From contig JAUHZF010000013.1 of assembly GCA_030426145.1 (NCBI GenBank), forward strand, positions 1 to 54,668: DNA of 54,668 nt, read 5' to 3'. The notes beneath the pieces are model-generated. The model searched no databases. It was not told the origin of the DNA and saw only the letters and a program-made list of their open reading frames with translations. Position 1 is the first letter of the stretch. Each line of letters opens with the position of its first letter. Shown in pieces: positions 28,389 through 36,207 of this stretch. The stretch is from Polyangia bacterium (lineage in GTDB: Bacteria; Myxococcota_A; Polyangia; Polyangiales; Polyangiaceae). The translations under genes were made by a program, and so were the position numbers.

Positions 28389-30161
28389 CTACATGGCCTT
28401 GAAGGTGACTTGTGCAAGCTCGACCCAGCTCAGCGCGTCGACCGGTGCCGCATGCATTTGGTCGTAGACCCAATGGTCTGTGGAGTCGTAGTAGATCATC
28501 AGGTCGCGGTCGTGGCTCGCGGGCACGCTGAAGCCCTCGGCACCTCGTCGGCAGTTGGAGCTGAGATCGGTGGAACCCTTGTGGTGCATCGACCAGAAGA
28601 GGTCGACCGCCTCGATGAGAAGGCTGTGACCGAACTCGTGGGCGCCGACGTAGCGGTTGTGGCTGGGGTTGTGCGGGATGAATGGGCAGAATACCGCACC
28701 CACGAGAGGAACCAGATTGCAGCCTCGACCGGTGATGTCGTTCGACGTGAGCGCGAATCGAATGCGGTCGTGCCCACCGCTGGTACGTACGGCCCCCTGA
28801 AAGCGATATCTCTGTCCGTCGATCTGGAGGGCCTTGCGCCCCTCGCGTAGCCAGTGGATGAGAAAGCCAGCCTCGATCTGACCCTTGAACGTGTTGAAGT
28901 CGTCATCCGAAAGGCGTGACGCCATGAGGATGGGAATGAGCGCGCCGAGCCAGGCTCCCGCGGCAATGCCCGCCGTGACGCCGAGGGCGACCCGGTAGTC
29001 CTCGGCGGTCTCTTCGGACATGCCGCCGTCCGCCTCGTCGATGCCCATCGGGATCGCGACCAGCCCCGCACCGACCGCGGCCGCCAGCAACGAACCGAGC
29101 AGCGTGGCCGCCCACACCCCTTCGTCTTCGTTCGCGTGGCCGAACTGAAGGTACGCGAAGCCTTCGATGCTCTGGCCATGCTTGTACACGTCGAGCCATC
29201 CCGCTTTGGCGTGACGGTTGGCCAGCTCCAGCCAGCCGACGCTCCACCCGGAGGCAGCCATGGCGGTGACCTCGATGGTGAGCTGACCTCGGAGCACCCG
29301 CGTATCGACGTCTCCCGTCTCCGGGCTGCCCGGCGCAGGGGGTGGGGTCGTGAAGCCGTCCCACTCCCAGGTGTGCTCGCCGGTGGTCGTCCAGTCCGTC
29401 CGCTCTTCGGTGTAGTAGACGGATTCGTCGGGCTTGCGCACTCGGATCACCACGCGGGTCGGGGTGACCTCACCGGCTCGGGCCTCGATGGTGATCTTGA
29501 ACCGCACTTTGCCGTCCGCAGGGCGCCAATGAGCCTCCACGGGCTCGTCTGGATTGGCCGCGTTGACCGTGCGTGGCTCGGGTACCACGTCGAGCACCTT
29601 CAGGACTTGCTCCGCCTCGGCGAGCTCGACGGTGATCTCGAAGGGTCCGTCGCCCGTGGGAACCTGATTCGTCGAGCTTTGGAGCTGGGTCGACGGTGCG
29701 ACGTCGATGGTGCGCGCACGGACCCTGCGCGTAGGGTACCGAACCATCTCGCCCGGAGACGGCATCGGGGTGGAGGTCCGCTGGTTGCGGAAAGGCTGAT
29801 TGAAGGCGAGCCCGAGGAGATAGCTCTCGGTGAAGCTCGCCTCGGGGACGGCGAGCTGCTCGTTGGCTCCCGGACCGTGGCGATCCTTGATGGCCTGGAC
29901 CACGCCCCCCGTGGACCCCTCCATCCCAGTACAGGCGTAGGTGTTCAGGATGGCGTCGCGAGGTAGCGGAGGCGGGGGCACCCACCAGATTTCACCCGCC
30001 ATGAGCTGGTGGGGGGGGCGGGTCTGGCGTCGGTGATTGCTCCGGTTCGCATCGGCGCCCCAGATGTTCGTGAGGGCAGCGCTGTCGTGGGGCAGACCGT
30101 TGTCCTGAAGCAGCTGCTCGAGGGTCATGGCCTGCGGCACGACCATACGGATCCACGTCAT
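28389..30161 (-). CDS. Candidate T6SS effector: LysM-like, two TM, HEFGH metalloprotease
   Basis: 590 residues; the ATG overlaps the vgrG stop (ATGA). N-terminal residues ~10-65 look LysM-like ('MTLEQLLQDNGLPHD', 'HQLMAGEIWWVPP'). Residues ~165-330 are beta-rich ('DGPFEITVELAEAEQVLKVL', 'VRFKITIEARAGEVTPTRVV'). Two hydrophobic segments lie at about 348-372 and 390-414. The C-terminal ~110 residues carry 'GAHEFGHSLLIEA' with the zincin HExxH at 508-512 (DNA 28626-28640), then 'HHKGS' and 'DLMIYYDST', the latter placed like a Met-turn. A third zinc ligand is not certain. There is no signal peptide. Position after vgrG and before PAAR makes a spike-delivered metallopeptidase toxin the best guess. 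Confidence 0.75.
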   Translation of the reverse strand: MTWIRMVVPQAMTLEQLLQDNGLPHDSAALTNIWGADANRSNHRRQTRPPHQLMAGEIWWVPPPPLPRDAILNTYACTGMEGSTGGVVQAIKDRHGPGANEQLAVPEASFTESYLLGLAFNQPFRNQRTSTPMPSPGEMVRYPTRRVRARTIDVAPSTQLQSSTNQVPTGDGPFEITVELAEAEQVLKVLDVVPEPRTVNAANPDEPVEAHWRPADGKVRFKITIEARAGEVTPTRVVIRVRKPDESVYYTEERTDWTTTGEHTWEWDGFTTPPPAPGSPETGDVDTRVLRGQLTIEVTAMAASGWSVGWLELANRHAKAGWLDVYKHGQSIEGFAYLQFGHANEDEGVWAATLLGSLLAAAVGAGLVAIPMGIDEADGGMSEETAEDYRVALGVTAGIAAGAWLGALIPILMASRLSDDDFNTFKGQIEAGFLIHWLREGRKALQIDGQRYRFQGAVRTSGGHDRIRFALTSNDITGRGCNLVPLVGAVFCPFIPHNPSHNRYVGAHEFGHSLLIEAVDLFWSMHHKGSTDLSSNCRRGAEGFSVPASHDRDLMIYYDSTDHWVYDQMHAAPVDALSWVELAQVTFKAM

Positions 30162-33070
30162 GACGGCGATACCTCCGGGAGGTCGGGGAAGGTGACGTCG
30201 GCGGCGCCTTCGAGCCGAAGCTCGGCCCGTCCGTTCTCGTCGAGATGGCCCGTGCGGACGGTGCCATCGCGCATCTCGATGCGATAGCGCTCGCGACCCA
30301 CGGGGCGGCCGTCTTGGTCCAAGAGCTCGATGACGGTCAGCTCTTCTTCCTCCGACTCCTGACTGTCTTCGTCGCCCCCGCCCGAACCGAGGCTCACTTG
30401 CGAGCCCTGGATGCTGGCGTTGGAATCCACCGTCACGCTCGCACTCGGACCAGAGAGCGTCGCGGTACTACCCGTCGCGCTCCAGTCCGCATCCGTCCAC
30501 TGGGCGATCCCATTGGACGAGAGCGAGATGGTCGCCCCGGGAGCTGCGAGCTTGATCTCCTCGGCCGAGAGCTCGATGCAGTCGCTCGCGACCCGAATCG
30601 TGCTCCCCCCCACGCGAAGAATGACCTCGCTGTCGGAGCTGATCTCCTGCGTACGGGCGCTCGAGATCTCGCTCAGCCCCTCGGCGCGCACCATGCGTGC
30701 GCCGCGCACGATCTCCACCGAGGATCCGCGGGTCTGCCGCACGGAGTCTCCGCCGGCGGACGCGGTCATGCTCCCTCTGCAGGTAGAGGTGACATCGCCG
30801 CGGACATCGGTCGTGAAGCCTCCGACCACCGACACCTGCCGCTCGCCGCGGGTGACGTGCTGGTGGGGTCCCTCGACCTCGATGCGCCGATGGCCCTGGA
30901 CCACCACGTCTTGGCCCCCTTCGATGTGCACGTGTTGGCCAGCGCCGACGCGGAGACGTTGCACCTTCTCGACCATGAGGGCGTCGTCGTTGAGGACGGA
31001 AGCCGTCCGGTTGTGCTCGACCTCGAAGTCGAGGTCGCGCTCTGCGTGCACGAAGACGCGCTCGCTACCTTCGAGGTCCTCGAACGACAGCTCGTTGAAC
31101 CCGTTGCCGTTCGGCATGCTGCGCGTGACGATGCCGCTCTTCGTCTCGTGCTGTGGGAGCGTGAAGGGCGCGGGATGAATGGCGTTGTATACGCAGCCGA
31201 GCACCAGGGGACGGTCGGGATCACCTCCGTCGAAGCCGACGACGACTTCCATTCCCTTCCGCGGCATGAACTGGGTTCCCCACCCGACGCCGGACCACGA
31301 TTGCATCGTGCGGATCCAACAAGTCCCCTCGTTGCCCTCTTCCCAGTGGAAACGAACCTTGACCTCGCCCATGCCACGGGTCTCCATCTCGGCGTCGTGC
31401 GACGGTGCGATCACGGTTGCCGTGACGCAGGTCTGCACCGTCCGGCGAGGAGGTCGCGGAGGCGGATAGGGAACGTCGGACGGGACACAGGCAAATCGGT
31501 TAGCATAGACCGGTTGCTCCGCCGACGCGCTGGTCCCACCGTCGTAGGTGTGACCCTCGTGCACGACCTCGACGACGACGTACTCCCGATTGACCCAATC
31601 GACGGGGTGTTCGACGAGGGTGAAGCGCCGGCCGCTCGCGAGCATGGGTGATTGGCTCTCTCCGCGGGCCTGCCGCCGATCACGTCGCTCGGCGTTGAGC
31701 ATGCGTCGAGGCTCGGCGCGCGCGTACTCGGGATTGGGAAAGAGAAAGGGATAGTGGTGGTCACTGAGCGAGAGCTTCTGCCGATGACCCAGAGCCATGC
31801 CGAGCGGGCTGAGGACCTCGTCGATAGGACCGAGGGCCTCATCGACCCCACTCATGTCGGCCCCCGCCGCGCGGGCGACCTCGAGTCCCGTTCCGGCGAG
31901 CTGCGTCGCCGTACCCAATGCGCCGGTGACCTCTCCCGGAAGAGCATCCCCGAGGAGGTTCGCTGCCCCTCCTAGACGCCCGTCGCCGCTCGCGGTGTAG
32001 GCGAGGCGGGTCAGGGGTCGGCGCGGGTCGAAGGTGGTGAACTCGGCGGAGTCGCTGCGCACCGATTGGCGCATGGTGAAGCTCTGGACCACGTCGCGCC
32101 CGCCAGCCGTGAGCGCGTCGCGGTTGGGGACATAGCGGAGCGGGCGAGAGGTCCTCGCCTCTGCCAGTGCTGTCGAGGCGAGTCCCTGAACCGTCGAGGT
32201 CACGGCCGAGCCCACGGCACCCGTGGCACCTGAGATCTCGCGACCCACCCGTCCAATGGCCGCCTGAATGAGCCCCTCGAGCCCCTCCGGCATGTCGCCG
32301 ATGCCGTGGTAGGCGAAAGGGTCGTCGGCCATGACCATGACCTCACCCGTGATCGAGCCGAGGCCGAGTGAGCCGAGGAAGCCGCCGACTTCGGGGATGA
32401 GCTGGAGCGCACCGAGCACGGCGTCGATGATCGGCGCCGCTTCATTCATCTCCGGGGGCAGCGCGGGCTGCAGGAAGAAGAACATGATGCCGGCTTCCGC
32501 GAGGATTCGCTGGACGAAGGCGGCGTCGGTCTCGTCGTACTGGGTGCAGTAGTCGCGAACGGGAAGCTCGTGCTGCAGTGACCAGACCGTGGGAATGTCG
32601 GCGTTCTGCAGGATGTTCTGGACGATTTGATCGATGCGCTTGTTCTGGAAGACGCGCGAGCGGCGTCGCTTCTGGAGGAGCCAGAAGCGCGGCCCGAGCT
32701 CGACTTCGTAGACCACCCGGGGCCCCGTGCCGGTGATCACGTGGTCCACCATCTGCACGGAGTGGACGACGCCGTGAACCACCTCGGGCCGTTCTCCAAC
32801 GTTCATGATGAGGGTCGCCCTCCGGCCCAGCAGCTCTCGCGGAACGTTGCGCGAAGCCTCGGCGGTACCGCGGATCGTTGCCGCGTAGCCGTCGTTCATC
32901 GCTTCGACCGCGCGAAACCACTGCACCCGAAGCGGCTCGGACGACAGCCCATGAGCAACGAGATGATAGGTGGCGACCACGGCGTGACGATATTCGAAGC
33001 CTCCTCGTCGTAAAAGGCTCAGCGCGGCGAGCTGGCGTAGTGAATGCGTCCTATCCGTGCCCGATGGCAC
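30158..33070 (-). CDS. vgrG: Type VI secretion spike protein VgrG (TssI), long variant
   Basis: 970 residues from a GTG at 33070; a GTG at 32980 is another candidate. The gp27-like part ('YDETDAAFVQRILAEAGIMF'), the OB/gp5-like part ('EVKVRFHWEEGNEGTCWIRT', 'GWGTQFMPRKGMEVVVGFDG', 'DPDRPLVLGCVYNAIHPAPF') and a repetitive beta-helix ('HIEGGQDVVVQGHRRIEV') are typical. Two Gly/Ala-rich insertions (about 215-310 and 360-420) lengthen it well beyond the usual 600-750 residues. The last ~60 residues, after an acidic run, form a beta module ('LLDQDGRPVGRERYRIEMRD') often used to dock effectors. It heads a five-gene operon; no sheath or baseplate genes are in the window. Confidence 0.93.
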   Translation of the reverse strand: MPSGTDRTHSLRQLAALSLLRRGGFEYRHAVVATYHLVAHGLSSEPLRVQWFRAVEAMNDGYAATIRGTAEASRNVPRELLGRRATLIMNVGERPEVVHGVVHSVQMVDHVITGTGPRVVYEVELGPRFWLLQKRRRSRVFQNKRIDQIVQNILQNADIPTVWSLQHELPVRDYCTQYDETDAAFVQRILAEAGIMFFFLQPALPPEMNEAAPIIDAVLGALQLIPEVGGFLGSLGLGSITGEVMVMADDPFAYHGIGDMPEGLEGLIQAAIGRVGREISGATGAVGSAVTSTVQGLASTALAEARTSRPLRYVPNRDALTAGGRDVVQSFTMRQSVRSDSAEFTTFDPRRPLTRLAYTASGDGRLGGAANLLGDALPGEVTGALGTATQLAGTGLEVARAAGADMSGVDEALGPIDEVLSPLGMALGHRQKLSLSDHHYPFLFPNPEYARAEPRRMLNAERRDRRQARGESQSPMLASGRRFTLVEHPVDWVNREYVVVEVVHEGHTYDGGTSASAEQPVYANRFACVPSDVPYPPPRPPRRTVQTCVTATVIAPSHDAEMETRGMGEVKVRFHWEEGNEGTCWIRTMQSWSGVGWGTQFMPRKGMEVVVGFDGGDPDRPLVLGCVYNAIHPAPFTLPQHETKSGIVTRSMPNGNGFNELSFEDLEGSERVFVHAERDLDFEVEHNRTASVLNDDALMVEKVQRLRVGAGQHVHIEGGQDVVVQGHRRIEVEGPHQHVTRGERQVSVVGGFTTDVRGDVTSTCRGSMTASAGGDSVRQTRGSSVEIVRGARMVRAEGLSEISSARTQEISSDSEVILRVGGSTIRVASDCIELSAEEIKLAAPGATISLSSNGIAQWTDADWSATGSTATLSGPSASVTVDSNASIQGSQVSLGSGGGDEDSQESEEEELTVIELLDQDGRPVGRERYRIEMRDGTVRTGHLDENGRAELRLEGAADVTFPDLPEVSPS

Positions 33071-33125
33071 GCCGACCTCCCCCGGGATGGGAGACCGTCG
33101 GAGTCACGCCTCCGTCACTCCAGCG

Positions 33126-33188
33126 GGATGGGTTGCATCAGTGCGGGGGTCTCGTCGCCCTGCCGTGCGCCTGCTGCGCTCTGAGCCT
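33126..33188 (+). repeat. Copy of the uma2 upstream sequence
   Basis: This stretch matches 38696-38758, which ends at the Uma2 start codon, at roughly 80% of positions, including an identical TCTCGTCGCCCTGCCG and CGCCTGCT.CGCTCTGA. Here no Uma2 frame follows, so it is either a relict promoter of a lost paralogue or a small dispersed repeat. Confidence 0.55.
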
Positions 33189-33266
33189 CTTCCCACACTG
33201 CCGAAACGCGTCTCCGCGGAGTCGTCGCGATAACGCTCATGGCGCGCGTTAGCCTGCGAGCCGTGC

Positions 33267-33446
33267 CGACGTTCAACCCCTGCAGACCTTCAACGTCGAG
33301 GAATCAGACGTTCAACCCCCGCAGACCCACCCTGCGCGCGCTGAACATCGACTTCGTCGACGTTCAACCCCTGCAGACCTCGAACGTCGCCACAGCGAGA
33401 CCCGCAGCGCCCCTGGTGCCTCCCAACGAAACGATGGCTGTGCTTC
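33267..33446. repeat. Dispersed intergenic repeat, copy A
   Basis: It contains three units of the type GACGTTCAACCCCTGCAGAC followed, except in the second, by (T)TCRAACGTC: starts near 33269, 33308 and 33359. After the third come GCGCCCCTGGTGCC and CAACGAAACGATGGCTGT. The same chain, in inverted orientation, occurs at 50890-51115. The unit is partly palindromic (GACGTT...AACGTC). It ends inside a decayed nucleotidyltransferase gene, so it may have entered that gene. Confidence 0.7.
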
Positions 33447-33670
33447 CAGCTGATGCTCGACGGTGGCAAGCGGGCGGTAGCCACGATCGCGCAGATCGAA
33501 GATGAGGGCTTCGGCATCTGCGTCGTCTTCGACGATCACCACCAGGTCGACATCGCGGGTGCCCGGATGGAGACGGCGAGCCCGCCGATGAGGGCGAAAG
33601 AACGCCCTTGCTCCCGGAGCGCGGCGGCGACACTCGCGAGGGCGAGCTCGGGGGTGGTCGGTTCAGTCAT
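33420..33670 (-). pseudogene. AbiEii-type nucleotidyltransferase, frameshifted and truncated
   Basis: From ATG 33670 (overlapping the upstream small gene by 8 bases) the minus strand reads 'REQGRSFALIGGLAVSIRA', the 'GG.A...HG..R.T.D.D' start of minimal nucleotidyltransferases. The frame then breaks near 33562, and the fitting continuation 'TRDVDLVVIVEDDADAEALI' and 'FDLRDRGYRPLATVEH' lies in another frame. Beyond ~33440 the repeat family replaces the C-terminal part. Intact relatives use this fold to modify tRNA or proteins in toxin-antitoxin systems. Confidence 0.65.
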
Positions 33671-33854
33671 CGTGCGCGAGCCACGCCCGGAACAACTCGT
33701 CGAGCTCTGCAGCCGTCGCGCCCGGATGCTCCCGCTCGAGCCTCGCGCGAGCGACGCGCATGCCCGCCGCCATCATCTCGAGGGCCTGGGCAAGCTTCAC
33801 CTCCGGTGGAGTGGAGAGGCTCCGCTCGCGGTCATCTCGCTCCAAGGCGTCCAC
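33663..33854 (-). CDS. Small antitoxin-like partner of the nucleotidyltransferase
   Basis: About 63 residues from a GTG at 33854 (the frame is open further upstream but not convincing). Helical: 'STPPEVKLAQALEMMAAGMR', 'ARARLEREHPGATAAELDEL', 'FRAWLAHDD'. Small helical proteins with '(A)E...RAWL' ends commonly precede AbiEii-like nucleotidyltransferases. The gene overlaps the pseudogene by 8 bases, so this would be the survivor of a toxin-antitoxin-like pair. Confidence 0.5.
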   Translation of the reverse strand: MDALERDDRERSLSTPPEVKLAQALEMMAAGMRVARARLEREHPGATAAELDELFRAWLAHDD

Positions 33855-33950
33855 GAGGACATGGTAGCGCCAGCTCCCGCGAGGGTCACGCAGACGAGAT
33901 GGGACCCGGTGGCGGCTGGTCCAGTGCTGAGGACCGAGATACCGTGCCCC

Positions 33951-34625
33951 ATGTCGTTTCGCCCATCTCTGATGGCCGTGATGTGTTGGGCCATCACCTT
34001 GGGGCTCGGCGCCTCGTGTGATCAGAGCCAAGACGTTCCCTGTAGCTTCGTCGAAGTTCGCGTCGACGAACGCGATGCGCTCACGGTGAGCATGAGCGAT
34101 GCGCGAGACGCGTGGAACACGGATTGTCGCGCGACGCTCTTCACGAACGCCAGTTTGGACGACTACGACGACGGCGAGGAGATCGATCTCCCCTTCCACT
34201 TCCTGGTCAATTGCCCAAGCGCGCCCGAACGCTTCGTGTCGGTCAGCATGTCCTTGCCCGACCTTCGCACCCTCGATGAGGGCACGCACGACCTCGCTAC
34301 CCGCGCGATGGCGTCCTACAACGACTTCGACGACGAGAGCGGGCTCGCCGACTGTCGCAGCCGCGGAGACGACGACGGCACCGATGCCGTCATCCGCGTC
34401 GAGGTCAGCCAGAGCCAAGGCAGTGCAGCGCCCTTTCCCGACATCATCGAAGCCGGCTTCGTGCGCACCATCCGCGTCTCGTCGGTCGACCTACCCACGC
34501 TCTCGAGCCCTGCGGGCAGCGGAGCCGCCTGCGAACGAACCATCGATGTCACGTTCGAAGCGACCTTCACCCTCGAGCAAACCGACTTCGTCATCGAGCC
34601 GGACCGCACTTGCAGCGACTCGTGA
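33951..34625 (+). CDS. Lipoprotein of unknown function
   Basis: 224 residues from ATG 33951; 'ITLGLGASC' is the lipobox. The mature part has Cys at several places ('VPCSFVEVRV', 'NTDCRATLF', 'LADCRSRGDDDG', 'AACERTIDV'), likely disulfide-bonded, and an alternating strand pattern near the C-terminus ('TIDVTFEATFTLEQTDFVI'). I recognise no family. It stands alone, with the antitoxin-like gene divergent upstream and the radical SAM gene convergent downstream. Confidence 0.7.
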   Translation: MSFRPSLMAVMCWAITLGLGASCDQSQDVPCSFVEVRVDERDALTVSMSDARDAWNTDCRATLFTNASLDDYDDGEEIDLPFHFLVNCPSAPERFVSVSMSLPDLRTLDEGTHDLATRAMASYNDFDDESGLADCRSRGDDDGTDAVIRVEVSQSQGSAAPFPDIIEAGFVRTIRVSSVDLPTLSSPAGSGAACERTIDVTFEATFTLEQTDFVIEPDRTCSDS

Positions 34626-34705
34626 CTTCGCGCAGCCGAAGCCACAGGGTCGAGTGTCATCGTCAGCGGTTCCGGCCGTGCGCCTTGGTCAGAAGGAGTC
34701 TTCGC

Positions 34706-36112
34706 TCATCCCATGGGCTGGCGGGCGCCGAGCACGTCGAGATGGCGACGATCCATCCGACTGTGCCGTAGCGATGCGACCCGCTGCTCGGCGAGGGCGC
34801 CTTGAACGGTGTCGGCGTAGAAGCAGCCGCGCGTCGTGAGATGGATGCGGCGCGACCCGATGTGCATCAGTCCTTCGGCCACGGCCTCGCGCAGTACCCG
34901 GCCGTGATGGTCGAGCACGTCGGCGCCAAAGCGGTCGCGATAGGCAAGTCGATCGATCCCGCCGAGGCACAATCCCCGCGTGAGCTGCAGCAGCTGTAGA
35001 TCGATGCCGGTGAGGTCGAAGTGTCGGTCGACCGCGCGTCCTTCGTGCTCGATGCGTGCGACGTAGTCATCGGCCCGCGCGGCATTGAGCCACTTGGTGC
35101 TCTGCTCCGCATTCGAGAGGCAGGTGATGCCCCCGGGTCCGAAGCCGATGGCGTCGTAGCGCTCGGGGTGGAAGCTGGCCACCTCGTAGCGAAACCGTCG
35201 CGGACCGCGCTCGAAGTTGGTGAGGGTGCTGGGGGTGTAGCCGTGTTCGCGCAGGCGTTCGCGCAACCGCGCGTGGGCATCGGCAGCCTCGTCGTTGCGC
35301 GGGCGTGCCGCGAGCAGGTCCGGGTCGCGAGACCACGCCGAGCCCAGGCCCTCGAAGAGTACGAGGGGGTAGATACAGATCTGGTCGAGACCGATGGCGA
35401 CTGCCCGATCGATGTCGCGCAGCATGGCGGCCAGCGGTTGGCCGGGGAGATGGACCAGGAGATCGGCGGAGGTGGTCAGTCCGCGGTTCTGCGCTGCGCC
35501 CACCACTTCGGCCACAACGGCCTCATCACCGAATGCGCGCCGCCCCATCTTCGCGAGCCAGGCCGGATCGAAGGTCTGCACGCCCATGCTGATCCGTCCC
35601 CGGTCGGCCAGCTCGGCGAGCCAATCGAGCCGCTCTTCGTCGTGGGCGAGGAAGAGGTTCGGCACGCCCTCGAGGGTGATCTCGGCGCTCCGTAGGTCGA
35701 AGTGCTGCGTCAGCCCGAACCCGAGTCGTCGCAGCTGCGCGACTGGGGTGAGGTTGGCCGTCCCGCCTCCGAAGTACACGGCTTCGACGCTGCGGCGAGG
35801 GGAGCGCGAGCCCACGACGTCGATCTCCCGTGCGACCGCCTCGGCGCAGGCCACCGCCTTGGAGCGACCGAATCGTTCGTGCGGGAAGGTACAGAACCCG
35901 CAGCCCTCGACGCGCGGGTTGCAGAAGGGGTGGGGGATCACGCCCACGATGAGGGGACGCGCCGGTTCGACCCAGCCGGGGAAGGTCGGACTATCGGGAA
36001 GGTCCCGGTTCATCAGCGGATCCATCGGGTAGCCCTGGAGCAGCCGATGGCGCTGGGGACGCCGCAGGCGGCGTTGGATGGCGTTCTCCCGGGTCGTGGG
36101 CTGGATCTGCAT
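34706..36112 (-). CDS. HemW/coproporphyrinogen-oxidase-like radical SAM protein
   Basis: 468 residues (ATG 36112; ATG 36025 possible). The Fe-S motif is 'PFCNPRVEGCGFCTFPHE': C-x6-C-x2-C instead of the C-x3-C-x2-C of HemN/HemW. Other HemW-type landmarks follow: 'VYFGGGTANLTPVAQL', 'EITLEGVPN', 'ISMGVQTFDPAWLAKMGR', 'DLLVHLPGQPLAAMLRDI', 'YPLVLFEG', 'YEVASFHPERYDAIGFGPGG' and a C-terminal HemN_C-like domain. SAM chemistry is expected; the substrate is uncertain. The divergent TetR gene 95 bases away, with operators between them, probably controls it. Confidence 0.82.
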   Translation of the reverse strand: MQIQPTTRENAIQRRLRRPQRHRLLQGYPMDPLMNRDLPDSPTFPGWVEPARPLIVGVIPHPFCNPRVEGCGFCTFPHERFGRSKAVACAEAVAREIDVVGSRSPRRSVEAVYFGGGTANLTPVAQLRRLGFGLTQHFDLRSAEITLEGVPNLFLAHDEERLDWLAELADRGRISMGVQTFDPAWLAKMGRRAFGDEAVVAEVVGAAQNRGLTTSADLLVHLPGQPLAAMLRDIDRAVAIGLDQICIYPLVLFEGLGSAWSRDPDLLAARPRNDEAADAHARLRERLREHGYTPSTLTNFERGPRRFRYEVASFHPERYDAIGFGPGGITCLSNAEQSTKWLNAARADDYVARIEHEGRAVDRHFDLTGIDLQLLQLTRGLCLGGIDRLAYRDRFGADVLDHHGRVLREAVAEGLMHIGSRRIHLTTRGCFYADTVQGALAEQRVASLRHSRMDRRHLDVLGARQPMG

Positions 36113-36153
36113 CGCGATTCTCCTCCGCCGAACGGCGTGCCCACAGCGTAGGA

Positions 36154-36184
36154 TTACGGTGTAAGCTTACGATGTAAGCTAACC
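36154..36184. promoter_or_regulatory. TetR-type operator region
   Basis: Between the divergent radical SAM and TetR genes lie TTACGGTGTAAGCTTAC and GATGTAAGCTAAC. GTAAGCTTAC (36161-36170) is a perfect 10-base palindrome and GTAAGCTAAC (36174-36183) a near copy 13 bases on, i.e. about one helical turn. This is the usual spacing for cooperative TetR dimers; autoregulation and control of the neighbour are inferred. Confidence 0.65.
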
Positions 36185-36207
36185 CGATTCCCTGGTACGT
36201 CCAGTCC

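Noticed and set aside
29136-29966. Plus-strand frame inside the HEFGH gene as a candidate immunity gene
   Set aside because: No leader, no known fold and antisense-type composition.
33267-33446. Possible CRISPR-like repeats around GTTCAACCCCTGCAGAC
   Set aside because: Only three imperfect, irregularly spaced units; the same text recurs as a mosaic repeat at 51 kb.
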